64,000 bases of DNA. It comes from Diprion similis. Its lineage: Eukaryota > Arthropoda > Insecta > Hymenoptera > Diprionidae. Position numbers and translations under genes: made by a program. The DNA is taken from assembly GCF_021155765.1 (NCBI RefSeq), contig NC_060109.1:5481001-5545000 (forward strand), given 5' to 3'. Below are positions 19,176-31,936 of the stretch, one piece after another (within the stretch, counting starts at the first letter, position 1; each line of letters opens with the position of its first letter). Below the pieces are notes generated by a model that saw nothing but the letters and a program-made list of their open reading frames with translations, ran no database searches and was not told where the DNA came from.

Positions 19176-19721
19176 CTTAAATGAAAAAGGAAATATCAGT
19201 GAATATATTACATTTTTTTCATCTTATACCTAATGTTCGATAATATATTTGATACACTATTTTATATGGAATGCATGAATTTGGATTTTTGTCGTAGTAC
19301 TTTCAACGCCTACGCATGCGTTAATTCAATCTTTTTTTATTATTATAAAAAGCACATATTTATAAGCCTACATTACTACATGAATAACCTCAAAATACAT
19401 CGTACAACCATGAATATATACCTATCAATTAAAGTTTACTTTCGTATTTGTTTTGCACTTAATTATAGAGAAAATTCCATACACAGCTACGCAAGGATAA
19501 TCCTAAAACGAAAGCTTTTTTAAATTTAATTTCACTTTTTAACGTATTCGTCCAAACAAATCACGGTTACACTCTCCGGGGAAATTGCGTTTTTGAGCCA
19601 CCAGATGTCGCACTCGCAGGCTTGCACGGAGCGAATAGCTACTATTTGTTCGACTTTGTTCGCTCCGATTTGACTGAATCTATATTCTCACGATTTCAGT
19701 CATATTCTCGGCTTCTCATGC

Positions 19722-20337
19722 TGTGACGTTGCACCCCGCGTGCACGTCACAATAAGCCCCAAACCCGCGGAGCGGGGCCGAACAATGCCGAACCGGCCCG
19801 GGCGCACCCGAAGACGCGCCGGGCCGGCCGGAGAAGTCACTCTTGTGCCAGCTACCAACGTCGCCGGACGCCTTGGAGACTGCCTAACAGCGCTACGAAA
19901 AGGTCAGCTGATCTAAATCCATTTTACCGTGCACCAACCACGCTCCGCACCGCCACCGCCAATCACCGCATCCAACCACTGCATCTTCCTCAGATCCCCT
20001 CACACACGCCCCCCCCCACCCCCACCCCATACACACCCACACACTCACACACCCACCCTCTCACTCACACGATCATTAGTAATTATTCATTAGTTTTAAG
20101 GACTTAGATTTAAGAAGGACGCTAATCGGCTGGGGCGTGACCAGCCGCCACGTGGGATCAACCCCATTGTTACCTAGTACCTAAGACCCCCCTCGAGACC
20201 GATCACAAAACAAATAAATTAACGTTTCTGCATTTCCACAATTACGGCGCGTGAATTCACTCTTCCCCGTCTCTCGTCTCCCTCCTCTCTTCCCCCCCCC
20301 CCCCCCCAAATAAGTGCGAGATTCACCTCTCGTCACA
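19722..20337. mobile_element. solo LTR (gypsy-type)
   Basis: 616 bp beginning TGTGACG and ending CGTCACA, flanked by ATGC on both sides (19718-19721 and 20338-20341). TG...CA ends plus a 4-bp duplication point to an LTR retrotransposon, probably Ty3/gypsy-like, reduced by LTR-LTR recombination. Inside are a GC-rich stretch (about 19760-19830), a C/CA-rich tract (20000-20060), AAATAAATT polyadenylation-like sequence near 20212 and a poly-C run near 20293. No internal coding region remains. Confidence 0.8.
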
Positions 20338-20341
20338 ATGC

Positions 20342-22764
20342 TTATCTCAATTCAATTTAATATTTGGCCTATACGCTTATGCAGGAGGTCTCTTGTTGCA
20401 CTCGAATACAATCAGAGCATTGTATCTGTTGGTTTTGACTAAAGTGTATCGTATATGTACTGAGAATATACATGTATGGTAACGCCTGATGCGTTTTGGG
20501 CGTCACAGTAGCTTATGGGCATGTGCTATTCCGATTTGCACAGTGTAGTTTTGTAAAATTAGTGAATCACGTATTCACAATTCCATTCACTCATTCACGT
20601 TTTCCACAAACAGGAACATTTTTAATTTGGCCGATTTTTTCTAATGATAGATGTCTCATCGAAAAAAATTGAGAAGAGGGGGTCATCAACTTTCACGTGA
20701 AAATATGTATTTCACTTGCTTCGGAACGAAATTCAGATCCGCGAATCGTGTGGCGAAAAGGCACTTTCGACCGACCTATCTAGTTGTGCCCTTATCTTGA
20801 AGTCGTGCCCATAAAATAGTTAAGAATGTCAGTTTTTGATTTGTTTGACAATGACGCGCCTATCGTAAAAATCTGAAAAAATTACAAAAAATCACATAAA
20901 TGCAGATGTTTATATTGTAATAAGAACAAGGTGGTACCTTTTCAAAATCCACCGGAAACCAGCGATCCAAATGTTCAAAAATTTTTGTAAGATCCAGGTT
21001 GATACCGAAAAATCTGAAAAAAATCCTCAATATGTGTACGAACGTCTGCTGGATTTGTGATTTTTTCTGGAATTTTTCGAGTAGAAATAGCGGAGTTATC
21101 GCGAAACGGCTGAAAATCACGTTTTTTGCGAAAACTTCGAACAAAATGGAGGTAGAAGGCTAAAATTTGGTATGGATAAGTCATTTACCAAGAGGAAACA
21201 GTTGGTCATCGAAAGAATCCATTTGGTGAAAGGGCACTTTTGGCATGCTTATTCGGCTATGCCCTTTGCGGCGTAAAAATTGAATTACTTGTGATTTGAG
21301 GGAGTTCCAATAACAATCCGGGAAAGCCATAGTGATATTCGATCATATCTCGGTGCACTAGTACAGATTAAAAAAAAATCACCACAATCCGTCCAGTAGT
21401 TCCCGAGATACAAACAGCGAGGTCAATTTAAACATGAAATCTAATACTTGGGACGCATAATGCCTGATAAGAGACGGTATACCAAAGAGCGAATAGTAGT
21501 CACGTTTTTGCTAAGCCCTGTCTCCACAGACAGTGAGACCTGCTGAATTTCCATGTCTTTCATTTATTTTTTTTTCCTCTTCTGCTAAATTTTTTACTGA
21601 AAATATGGAAATGGCTTTTGTGGTTTGGTTAGTGTACCTCGTGTATTTCGACAATCCCGTTATTGGGGAAATTTCTCAAATTTCACCTACACGAATTGTG
21701 AGTAATCTTGCTCAGCTTCGACAATTTGTTCACACTTGTCCTACAAAAAGAATATTTGAAGACCTAGCCCAGCAATATTTACTTCTGTAAGCTTCACCCT
21801 TCTGGTACTCGACTTACATTCCACAATCTCACTGATATTAGAAGACTAAGTTCACGATGTTCAAGTCAAATGACGTGTCTTTTTTACATCCGAAATATTT
21901 ATATTTAATTTTTTCGCTGCAGTACACGTGTTCTCATCATCCCTCTCGGATGCCGAACGGATGGGGGAATCCTACACTATTTTGTTTTTATCGTGGCTAG
22001 GACGTCTAAGGGAATCTTTTATGCCTTTGCGACCAGAATACATCTGTTTAGAACTTTCCTTGCAATCTAATGTGTGGCACATCGATCTGTACTGTAGCAC
22101 CATAGCACTGACTGCAAATAACTAAATAATGCTGACATGCGGCGGCTTTAATTTATTGGGGTAAATAGCTACGAAAATTTTCCTCCGAAATTACTGAGTA
22201 GAAAGAACTTATATTGACACTTAAACTCCGCATTATTTTTTAGTACACACAAACCCCGCACATGGGCCACTCGCGTCCGTGGATATTATTTGTTGGCTTA
22301 ACGTGTTCTAAAAAATCTGTAAAAATTATGAATTACTTTATAACTATTCTACTTTGTATGACGAGCGATACTTTTTATGGAATTTTTTTTTATCGTATCC
22401 CCTCACCATCCTCACAACTGTGTCAGTTCTTTACTTATTTCATGTAAAAAATTTCGGGGGAACACGAATGACCCATCGGCGGGGTTTAAGTGATAAAAAA
22501 TTCACTCGTTTGGAATACCTGGTAGGACAAATGGATATTGCTGTATAGCAATATACAGAGAAGGCAAAATATACCACGAAGCACGAGAACCGGAATGCAC
22601 CGGAACGTTCCGATCTGCTGTACTAAGATTATCATAATTTGGTCAATTTTCGAAATTTTCATTAACTCTTTGCTGCAAATTAAAGATAAGACTGCAGGCA
22701 ACAGGCAAATATGATACACCAAAAATTGATTTTATGAAAATTTCAAGGTTATGCATACCCCTTA
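20342..22764. other. anonymous AT-rich region
   Basis: About 2.4 kb without a supportable gene. Around 20620-21450 the texture (repeated AAAATCTGAAAAAA and stepwise T/A runs) resembles degraded MITEs. Short frames at 21533-21790 and 21928-22125 have no recognisable features. Confidence 0.4.
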
Positions 22765-25217
22765 GGGGAGAGGTTCGGTGCACTTGCTAGTTATGAGAAA
22801 TATCGGTCCTAGAGGGTTCATAATTTTTTTGTGTAGCTTCATTTGCATTCTCGAAGGACCTTCTATGACGGCAAAAAAAATCTATAACCATTTGACAAAT
22901 TCTATCTTTTACTCAATGAAAATATATCATCAAACCCATGAGTAATTTTCAAGATTATTAGTTCTCATATGCATAAAAAAATCGGTAGCGCTAAGCAATA
23001 ATTACCAGCCACGGCGTTCCGATATTACGCTGCAAAATTTCGTTTCTATCGGTAAAAAAATCATTTTCGGGATTGCACTTGTAAATCTTTTTTCATACAC
23101 AATTTTACATAAAAATTACTCCAGGGATGAAATAGAATATCCGAGATTTTCGGTAAATTATTTATAATACGTTTACTTTATACGTATATATTTCATAAAA
23201 CCACTCTTTGAGGGACAATAAAAATTACCGGATTTCTCGTGAATCAAAATAAGAAAATAAAAACCAAAATCACAAAAGATGGCATTTTAGAAGAGCCCTG
23301 CGCTGTACGTTGGTCCTTCAGCATCGACAAGTTCTTCCTATCGCCTGCACTCGGATAATTTCTTGGCACCATAATTTTTTTTCGAAATTTTTTCAGTTCT
23401 CCGTATTGTCTGTTCGATTTTTTTTTTGTCACAACGCATTGCTATATCCATCGACGTACTGCTGATCGGAGCCCAATGCCATGTTGAATTTGCTGAAGGC
23501 CCCTCAAGTTGCCGTTGTTGAAGTCGCAAATGGCTTCAGCCACAGCTAATTCAACTCGCTTTTTAGAAGCATAGGTTGTTTTGGAACATTTTCTCCAGAT
23601 CATAATTGTAACGGATCGTTCTCATTACTATGTTTTGAAATATTAATAAAAATAAAAAAAGAAATAATAAATACTAAATGGCTCAAGTCTCTATTTGTAA
23701 CGTTTTTTTTTTTTTATAAATTAGCGTAAATAATGTATAAATGAAAGGTGTATAATAAAATAGATATAGATGTAAAAGTAAAACATATACAGTAAAATGA
23801 AAAAAAATAAATGTACTAATATATAAAAAAATATAGTAAAATAAAAATAGGTGTAAAAATAAAATTCAGCCGTAGTATGCCCCGTAGAATTATGTCTCTG
23901 TCATTGTGCCTCGCTCTTCGCCTTTTAACTAAAAGAGTTGTGCGTTTTCGTAGTTTTTCTTTTATGTATGTGAATTTGGTGAAATAAGGATCTTCGCCAC
24001 TATTATCAAATGTTAAATTACAATCAGTACTGTATATCACGTAGTCTTCACTTTTAAATAGTATACTCTTTTCGAATAGACACCTGTTATGTTCTCTGGT
24101 CGACCGAGGAGTGCGAGCGAAGTTTGGTCAAGGCGGAAATTATGGACATACAGATTATTACAATCCGAGGTCAAATTTAGGTTTGAATTCAGTAACCTGG
24201 CCAAATACTTTCCTAGGCGGGCTTATTTGAATGGTACATAATGTGCAAGCTTTCATTGGAATTCTGTGTGCGATATTGCGCATACTGTTCCAGTAGATTA
24301 TCTTTTTTGTGAGTTGTTGATAAATTGGCAGAACTTTTTGAAAATGCTGCTTCGTCAATGGTGTTCCAACACATTGTACATGCGCCCTGCGGTGTTTCCT
24401 TTAACCTCTGCTGAATTATCCTTTGCATCTTTTATTCCATCCGAAAAATTTATAAAAGGTTACAAATTCGTGTACTATTTACTAAAAATCACATACCTAG
24501 GCCGATACTTGGTTCATGCGTTTGTGATCTGATCGTGAACAAATCAAGACATTGTTAACAGTGTCACAGATCCGTAAATTCTCGTGTAGACATTGCTTGC
24601 GTACAACTGCATACGGTATCGGTACAGAGTCAGGGTCAATGTTGCGCGGAAGGTAAAAATATTTTCCGAGTATAAGAGACGTCGCAGGGCTCTTCTAAAA
24701 TATATATCCTAATATCATTTGTCAATTTCATTTTTTTTTTTTTTAATTACTTCACGAGAAATCTGATAATTTTTGCTGTCCCTCAGAGAATGGTTTTTGA
24801 TGAAATATATACGTATAAAGTAAACGAATTATAAATAATTCGACAAAAGTCACGCATATTTTTTTCATCCTCGGAGTACTGTTTTATGCAAAATTGTGTA
24901 TGAAAAAAGATTTACAAGTCGGTGTGACCACGAAAAAGATTTTTCGAATGACAAATATGAAATGCTGTGGCCGGTGATTATTGCTTAGCGCTACCGATTT
25001 TTGTGCATATAAGAACTTACAATTTCAAAAATTGTGCATGAGTTTGATGATATCTTAGTTAAGACAAGAGATAGAATTTGTGAAATGGTCGTAGATTTTT
25101 TTTTATCTTTGGCGGTGATAGAGGGTCCTTCGCGAATGCAAATGAAGCTACATAAGAAATCGTGAAGCCTCTACGACCGATATTTCTCATATGTAGCAAG
25201 TGCACCAAACCTTCCCC
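22765..25217. mobile_element. non-autonomous element with about 540-bp inverted repeats
   Basis: Outer ends GGGGAGAGGTTCGGTGCAC (22765) and the inverse near 25217, flanked by TTA (22762-22764 and 25218-25220). The arms, 22765-23305 and about 24675-25217, match with roughly 10-15 percent difference as judged by eye and share CTACATAAGAAAT/ATTTTTTGTGTAG-type blocks and the GCGCTACCGATTTTTG block. The 1.4-kb centre has no recognisable transposase. TTA/TTAA flanks with G-rich ends would fit PIF/Harbinger or Kolobok; the sequence does not decide. Confidence 0.7.
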
Positions 25218-27831
25218 TTAAGAAAACCAATTCCAATTCAACTCCCTTTTACATCTATTTTCTGAGTGCAAAGTAATTTTGTGGAAAGCATTTATTTCTT
25301 TCCTGAATATCTTTGTCATAGACTTTTCAAAGTAGCAACTTACGAATTGAAGTACGGCGGTAGTGAGCGGGCGGCTTCCATCGAAAATAGAGAGTCGTGT
25401 GTAGAATAGTCCCTTGTCGAAAGGCATCCTCTCCACCAGCTGAGTTTTGTTGATTTGCTCCTTAAAGAACCCGATAACAATTTGTTATCCACTATAACGC
25501 TTTATTTAATGGACGTCTACTCACAAAAGACACCACAGTGAATGTTTTACGATTTTGCTTAAGCTTCAAATTGAGTATAACCTCGATTAACCGGGATTAT
25601 TTGCTAGGGAGAATGAGCTCGGGTAACAAGAGAGCGAGCGACGCGGAGGAATGAAATCCATTGTTAGGTCCGAACAGAACTCCATAGTATTTGGAATCCA
25701 AAGAATTGATCATAATTAGTGCTGAAAGTATCCATAACAGTAGCATCTAAATGAAAATAAATTGTTTATAACCATGAGACGTAATTATACAACTGTAAAG
25801 AGTTATAAGATTTCTTTTCCCAAACTGCAGTCTGAAGAACGCCTAAAACTATTAGTCGCGACTGACCTTTTCATGCAAACGACAAACTCCCCACGTGCAG
25901 ATACAGACAATCAATTGGCTCATATTTTTTAGCAGGCCCAGTTCATCTGCGTGCAAGATACATAACATCGGTTAATCGAGGTTTCAAAGTATAACAAACG
26001 AAGTGAGCTTCCAGTAGTTGAATTTTACGCCGCCAAGGTTTATAAAACGTACAAGTTTGAAAAGTACTACATTTACAGCTTGTGAGAACGACCGAAGTCA
26101 AAATCGTATGTATTTATACGTAAAAAATAAATTGGTAAAAGACATTACATGAATGTCTTTCAAATAACGCAATTTCTTTGAGTGGTATGATAGAGTATAG
26201 TATAGTACAGTACAGTACTACGCCGGGATGAAATTATGAAAGTTAGCAGGCTCAGTGACCGTCAGTGTGTGCACAAAATAATTGAAATCTATTGATCGGT
26301 TAATCGTACAGCGCTAATTTGATCTTTCAAAGGGTAAGGGAACCAACTTACTCGAAGCAAGGTATCAGCTGCTAAACTTATCGGCCTTAAGAACATATTT
26401 GAGGTTACGTTTTTAACAAAACCCGTAGTAATCAACAGTCATCGGTTAGTTTGCCAAGCGTTTTCAAATCACCACATTAATTATTTGAGATCTGCTTAAT
26501 CTAAAAAAATTCACATTACATACAAAAACTTCAAAGCTGCGTCTGACGGCTCAAGCAGGGGATAAGCAGCTTGCATAAAAGGACTGTAATGCACGCACAT
26601 GCGTAATCATTAGTTTAGTCTACTAAATTTCATCATTTCCTCTCGGTACGGTCTGTTAAAGATAAGTGGTTCAGCGCATTTCTTCTGCATGCGGGTACGC
26701 AGGTACAAATGTGTTAATATTATTGTACAGTCGGAGACCCGAGCGAGGCTCAGGTGGCCTCGACCAACCCCGTGTCTTGCCACGAGCCTTAGTAGCAGCC
26801 GACTCTAGTCCAGAGTCACATCGTGTGCCAGCAAGATCATACTTATCAAAATATTGTATCAATAAATAATCAAACTTTACATTTTAAATAAGCAGTGGAA
26901 CGCTAATCTTTAAGCTCAAATTTTTTAATAGTAGGCTGTAATAGATCCAGAGCCGGAACAACACGTATATCTTGGGTGTTAGTAACTGTCAAAGAAGGGG
27001 AAGGATGTCACTGATTCATATTTTCAATTGATCTTATTAACGACTTTTAATCACTGTATTAACAAACTTGTTCCTAGAAAAAATTATTGATATGTTTATT
27101 TCTACGTAAGAAATATATATGGGGCATTCCAGGTCAATTCGACAAGGGTCTGACCCTCACCCTCTCCAATCCGAGTCTTATTGACCGGAGGTTTTTCGTT
27201 AGCCTAAAATAACATCTCCAAATTTTTTTCAGATTTTTACCAAGCCCCCTGACGCCCCCCGACCCCTTAAGATGATATTTTCGAAAACGGTCAATCGGAC
27301 ATTTTTGAAAATTATGAAAAAAATTACATAAATTCTGTAGGCAAAAAGAAAAATATCCCAACCAAAATCAAAGTGGGCCGGCAAAACGGTAATTTTTTAT
27401 CAATTTTTTTACTGAATAAATTATTTTTTTTTTCAGTAATTTCGATTTTTTCACATTTTTCAGGATTCAATATATTTTATTGATTATGTAGATTGCATAG
27501 GAAAATATATCGATTAATAAAACATAGTATGATATCACCATAAAGGTTCATAATCGGTACATTTTATTAAATACATATAGGCGTACACAATTGATCAAAG
27601 GCATCAAAATGTTTCTTAATTGACATTGATTAGAGAGTCAATGAAACCTTGTTTTCAGACAACAGTCGGTCTCAAAAACAAGCTTTGCAGCACATATCAG
27701 TGCTGATGGCAGAGAAAGAGCATATCGTACAGCTCGTAAATGTGACTCCAAGTTCAAATAACTTACAAGAATGTACGAGATCACAAAAATAAGTCTGGGC
27801 ATTGCAAGAGACCCTGGTAGCATTTCAGGTA
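25218..27831. other. anonymous region with MITE remnants
   Basis: 2.6 kb without a supported gene. It holds a probable small MITE (25579-25983), a TAGTATAGTACAG low-complexity patch near 26190, an LTR-tail-like stretch (26640-26880, ending AATAAATAATCAAACTTTACA-like DNA) for which I could not define ends, and a repeat-like segment at 27121-27380 starting GGGGCATTCCAGG. Confidence 0.4.
25579..25983. mobile_element. probable short MITE with 15-bp inverted repeats
   Basis: AACCTCGATTAACCG at 25579-25593 is found inverted at 25969-25983, about 405 bp apart. Ends of this type are common in insect pogo/mariner-derived MITEs. Target duplication is unclear. Confidence 0.45.
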
Positions 27832-28184
27832 GGGGAAGGGCGGGCAAAGCGGATAAGGGTTATTTTCATTAAATTATTGTAGGTGGCACCACATCACTTG
27901 ATTTTATCGATAAATTGCTCGCGTTCCGACGCCATGACAGTGCTAGTCAGTTGTTACAGGAAACAATGCGTGTGTGGAAATCACCTATTGTGATTTTTTC
28001 CTCGCTTTGTTACGATTTTAGCCAAGGTATGTATCTGAATTTTGTTTACTCATTATTCAACAAATTAAATCGACCTTACCTCATATTGAACGCTATGATT
28101 ACCCTCTTTTATCGTAGGTTAATATGTATTAATATTTGGCTTTAACAGTTGTTCTCATGGAGTTGAATCTGAAAGAGCGATACC

Positions 28185-28250
28185 GGGCAAAGCGGATACG
28201 GGCAAAGCGGATACGGGCAAAGCGGATACGGATCCGCTTTACCCGGACGG
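28185..28250. repeat. internal cluster of pogo TIR motifs
   Basis: Three direct copies of GGGCAAAGCGGATAC, then the inverse ATCCGCTTTACCCG, about 55-120 bp upstream of the transposase ATG. These equal the terminal motif, so they probably bind transposase; this would allow autoregulation of the promoter (inference). Confidence 0.8.
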
Positions 28251-28303
28251 GCAGTTTTTTCAGTATCTTCAGTTAATTGTCAGTATCTCGTTGATTATTG
28301 CAG

Positions 28304-30182
28304 ATGGTTTATAAATACATGCGAAAAAGCAACCAGGCAGCGTGGTCAGAAGAATCTTTAAGACGTGCGGTCAATGATATTCAAACGAAAGCAGCCTCTA
28401 TTAAGTCTACGGCCAAGAAATACGGTATTCCGTACACTACGCTACAACAACACGTTAAGTTAGGGAACAGTGAGAAAAAGTTGGGCAGATTCACCCCTGT
28501 TTTTACGGGAGAACAAGAAGAAGACTTTTGCAAATATTTGAAGAAACTGGACAGTCTATTTTTCGGGGTAACTCGTCTAGACTTCCTGAAATTCGTCAAT
28601 GACTTTGCAACAAAAAATAACGTTGAGCATCCATTTAAAAACGGACTGGCTGGTGCTGGTTGGTTTGCTGGATTTAAACAAAGACATCCTGAAATTGTAC
28701 GTCGGGCTCCAGAGCCTACCTCTATCGCAAGGGCAAGAGTATTTAATCGACCAGAGGTTGAGCGGTTTTATACTATTTTGTGGGATCAGATAGAGCGACA
28801 CAAGTTTGATGCGACTTCGATTTATAATATGGATGAAACAGGAGTACGAACATCAAGCAACAAACCACCAAAAATTTTATCGACTAAAGGCAAGAAGCAA
28901 GTTGGGGTCATTAGCAGCGCTGAAAGAAGACAACTTACAACTGTCATTTGCTGCTGTCATGCTGCTGGAGGATATATTCCGCCTTTTTTCATATTTGCTC
29001 GAAAACGGATGCAAGAACGACTATTAGATGGTGCACCACCAGGATCTCAAGCCAGTGTTACTGATAACGGTTGGATTAACGAACCAACATTCCTACTTTG
29101 GCTTCAGTTTTTTGTAGAAAAGGTGCGCCCTACTAAGGAACGTAAAATAATGTTATTGCTTGACAACCATGAATCTCATAAATACCAACCCAGCATTGGT
29201 ACATGCATCTGCCAACAACATCATTTTTGTTTCCTTTGCGCCACACACAACAAACAAGATGCAACCCCTTGATGTGGCCGTTTACGGACCTATTAAAAAG
29301 TATTTCGAGCAAGAATTAAGTACATTCCAAAAGAATCATCCTGGAAGAATAATCAACCAGTACGATATTGCAAAACTCTTTTCTGGAGCCTATGTCAACG
29401 GAGCTTCAATTCAAAATGCCGTACAACGATTCAGGAAACCAGGCATTTGGCCGTACGATCCGCATGCATTCGGTGATGAAGATTTTGCTCCATCAACTAT
29501 GACTGATCGCCCTCTGACCGAAGAAGCTGCTAAAAGTTCGACTTTGAATTGTCAGTCAGATACTACTCTACGTGACATTAGTATGGGCGAGCCTGCATCG
29601 CCACGTCTACCGCTCACAGCAGTTCATATTGAACCCTCAACAGTTAATATCTTACTCGGAGACGTTGACGATCCGACCGGAGAAACTCGACCACCGACTC
29701 CACCTAGGTCTGCAAACGTTTCGGAAAAATAAGTTTACTATTTGCCTTTTGAAGTGAGACCGGTACCTAAAATGGCTGCACCGAAAACGACAAGGAAGCA
29801 CAGGAGCCAAAAGGCTGAAGTTCTTACATCCACTCCCGTTAAAAATGAACAGGCGGCAAGATTCCTTAAACTGATTGACAAGAAATCAAAGATTAACCAA
29901 TTAGCTGGCCCGAAAAAATCTGGGAGGCCTAAAGCTGGACAGCAGAAAGTTGGGTAATCGAAAGCTGGGCAGCCAAAAGCGGGTTTGAATCAAAATACAC
30001 CAAAAAAAAAAACGCAAACTAAAGACAAGGAGAAATACTGCTGCTTAGTTTGCAGTGAAGACTACATTGAACCTGTAGAAGAAGACTGGATTCAATGCAG
30101 TCAATGTCTAGAATGAGCCCATGAGTCTTGCACATCCTACTTAGGTTGTGGAAGCTTCTTCTGTGATGAATGTGAAGACTGA
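28304..30182 (+). pseudogene. pogo/Tigger-like transposase with C-terminal PHD/RING-like finger
   Basis: ATG 28304 follows an acceptor-like TGATTATTGCAG, so a 5' intron is likely. Residues about 8-60 form an HTH (psq/CENP-B type; STAKKYGIPYTTLQQHV). The DDD catalytic residues are in YNMDETGV, MLLLDNHESHK and MQPLDVAVYG. A frameshift near 29185 separates the second and third Asp. The frame then runs to TAA 29730-29732, and continues in the same frame through a Lys/Pro-rich linker, a TAA (29955-29957) and a Cys-rich finger (CCLVCSEDYIEP, CSQC, C..FFCDEC) whose central Trp codon is TGA, ending at TGA 30180-30182. A PHD-like tail on pogo transposases is known from insects; here it has decayed. 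Confidence 0.85.
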
Positions 30183-30444
30183 AACATTGATTTTAAGGTC
30201 GAGTCACTTCGCCGGTTTACAATATCCGCTTTGCCCGCCTATTTTGGGGCACCTACTAATGTGAATCATGTTCGTTTTTGTTAATTGAACAGGTTTCAAT
30301 ATCAAACTTTAATTATTTTGTTATATTTTCCTTTAAATAATAGTATGAAGAGTGATAATATTATTGAATTAAGTTGAGATTCTAACATTTTGCCTGTTTT
30401 ATTACTATCTTTCCTTAACGGATCCGCTTTGCCCGCCCTTCCCC

Positions 30445-31009
30445 TATAATGCAAATATTATCATCTTTGATATTTTTTTTCTTGCCATATTTAACATGTA
30501 TATGGGCAATATTTTTCGCAAAAAGCCCTGCGTAGAACCAACTTCAACCGCCGGATCGAAAGATGTTCATTACGATAATTCCAATGATCCAACTCTAAAG
30601 CGAAGTAAGCCATTAGCCAAGAACAGTTTTCCTACTTTTTCGTGATCTTGAATAAATCAAGTGGAATTCTCTGATTCATTTCACAGATCATTTGAAAAGA
30701 TGCCAAATAATGTAATTGTTTCCAATCTGCAGATACGCATCAATTATGTGAATTTTTATTTTCATAGACTGCAAAGTCCAAGCATGCCGACTTTCTAAAA
30801 GATTTATGGGTTCGTAAGAAAGAACGGGCCTTCAAACGAGACGCTCAACATACGGAAAAAACTCAATGCTTTGGCAGATCTACGCAATCCCATGCGTCGG
30901 CACCTGAACAACAGCACATAGGCTGGTTTCACCATTTTTTTTTATTCATTGACTAATTCACTAAGTGACACCGACATTTTCAGTGTTGAAATCACTAATT
31001 AAGGTGTTT
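30445..31009. other. unannotated spacer
   Basis: About 560 bp flanking the pogo element on the right. A short stretch at 30770-30920 reads partly like a basic coding remnant, without a recognisable family. Confidence 0.3.
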
Positions 31010-31285
31010 ATGAAAACGCGTTGTACACCTCGAAAACGCGGGGAAGCAAAACTCCCATACCGCTCAAGTGATTAGAGTGAAACTTGGGAAGTTGATGCCT
31101 TATTTTAGCAAAAAGTGGAGCGTCTTTTTACTTTTTCGAAATTTGGAAAAAAAAATCACAGATTGGTTACCACTCATAGAAATTGGCCAAGTTTTCACAG
31201 TTGCACTGAATGGATCGAACTATCCAGTATGATGCCACTCGACGGTGATGAAACACACATTTTGAGCCCAGTACCATGAGTATTG
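31010..31285. repeat. dispersed 270-bp repeat, copy 1
   Basis: Shares the blocks CACCTCGAAAACGCGG, ATGCCTTATTTT.GCAAAAAG, GATCGAACTATCCAGTATGA and ATTTTGAGCCCAGTACC with copies at 35495-35770 and 54645-54915, all in the same orientation. Probably a fragment of the family represented by the 35024-36887 element. Confidence 0.75.
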
Positions 31286-31936
31286 AACAAAATGAAATGA
31301 TCTCCAAATCTTATACCATTTCATTTCTTCAAATACTAACGTTAATATACTCCACATTTATAATATTAATGTAAACTCTACTGTTTTACAATGTTTTTAT
31401 TAACCTCGCTTTTGTTTTACGTAGAGTACTTATTACTTACGTCTACGTATTCGAAACTTTGGAGCATACAATTGAATCCCGTTTGGTGATACCTACTGTA
31501 CCTGTGTCGTGAATTCAAATACCTCATGGTTATAATTATAATTTTAATCTCACTCCTGGATACGCACTGTAGTTATTAAGTTTACGGAAATGTTTTAAAA
31601 TTTTAATGTAAAAGTTCTCATTTGGATTTTTATTACACTTTGAAATACCTACTGTACACATCAAGATTCACGGTAGCGAACCGCCGTCAAGTTACTTTAA
31701 GGTAAGAGGTAGCCGTGTATTATTTACCCGGCCGAACTACTTCCCTATCTGACCATGTATAAGCATGGCTTTATATCTCAGGAACGCGTGAATATTTTCA
31801 AATGAGACTTACTCAGCTGGTACTCCCAGCTTATACAACTTCAGTGTTAAAGCCTGATGAATATCTGTAAAGTAATTTGCGTATAATGACGTTTCAAAGA
31901 TAATGAAAAAAACATATTCTTTTTCTTCCTCTTCTA
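31286..31936. other. unannotated AT-rich spacer
   Basis: About 650 bp between the dispersed repeat and the next element; I see no gene or defined repeat in it. Confidence 0.4.

Larger units (their letters stand above)
15339..19635. mobile_element. ISL2EU/IS4EU-like DNA transposon (THAP transposase + YqaJ)
   Basis: A 4.3-kb element bounded by inverted TTCGCTCCGTGCAAGCC (15339-15355) and GGCTTGCACGGAGCGAA (19619-19635), flanked by TA on both sides. It encodes two convergent genes: a THAP-domain DDE transposase (plus) and a SWIM/YqaJ nuclease (minus). This gene pair is what is known from the ISL2EU group. Each gene contains one frameshift. The perfect 17-bp TIR with TA duplication suggests the ends are still intact. 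Confidence 0.82.
27832..30444. mobile_element. pogo-superfamily DNA transposon
   Basis: 2.6 kb flanked by TA (27830-27831 and 30445-30446). The TIR starts GGGGAAGGGCGGGCAAAGCG and is matched by its inverse at the right end. The motif GGGCAAAGCGGAT also appears three times inside at 28185-28235 with an inverse copy (ATCCGCTTTACCCG), and once more near 30222. A single transposase gene lies on the plus strand with a frameshift and stops. Confidence 0.88.

Noticed and set aside
19982..20080. CA/CCC-rich stretch as a separate microsatellite feature
   Set aside because: It is internal to the solo LTR and imperfect, so it is mentioned there only.
26640..26880. Possible LTR end (AATAAATAATCAAACTTTACA-like tail)
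   Set aside because: I could not find a TG start with a matching target duplication, so it is not listed as an element.
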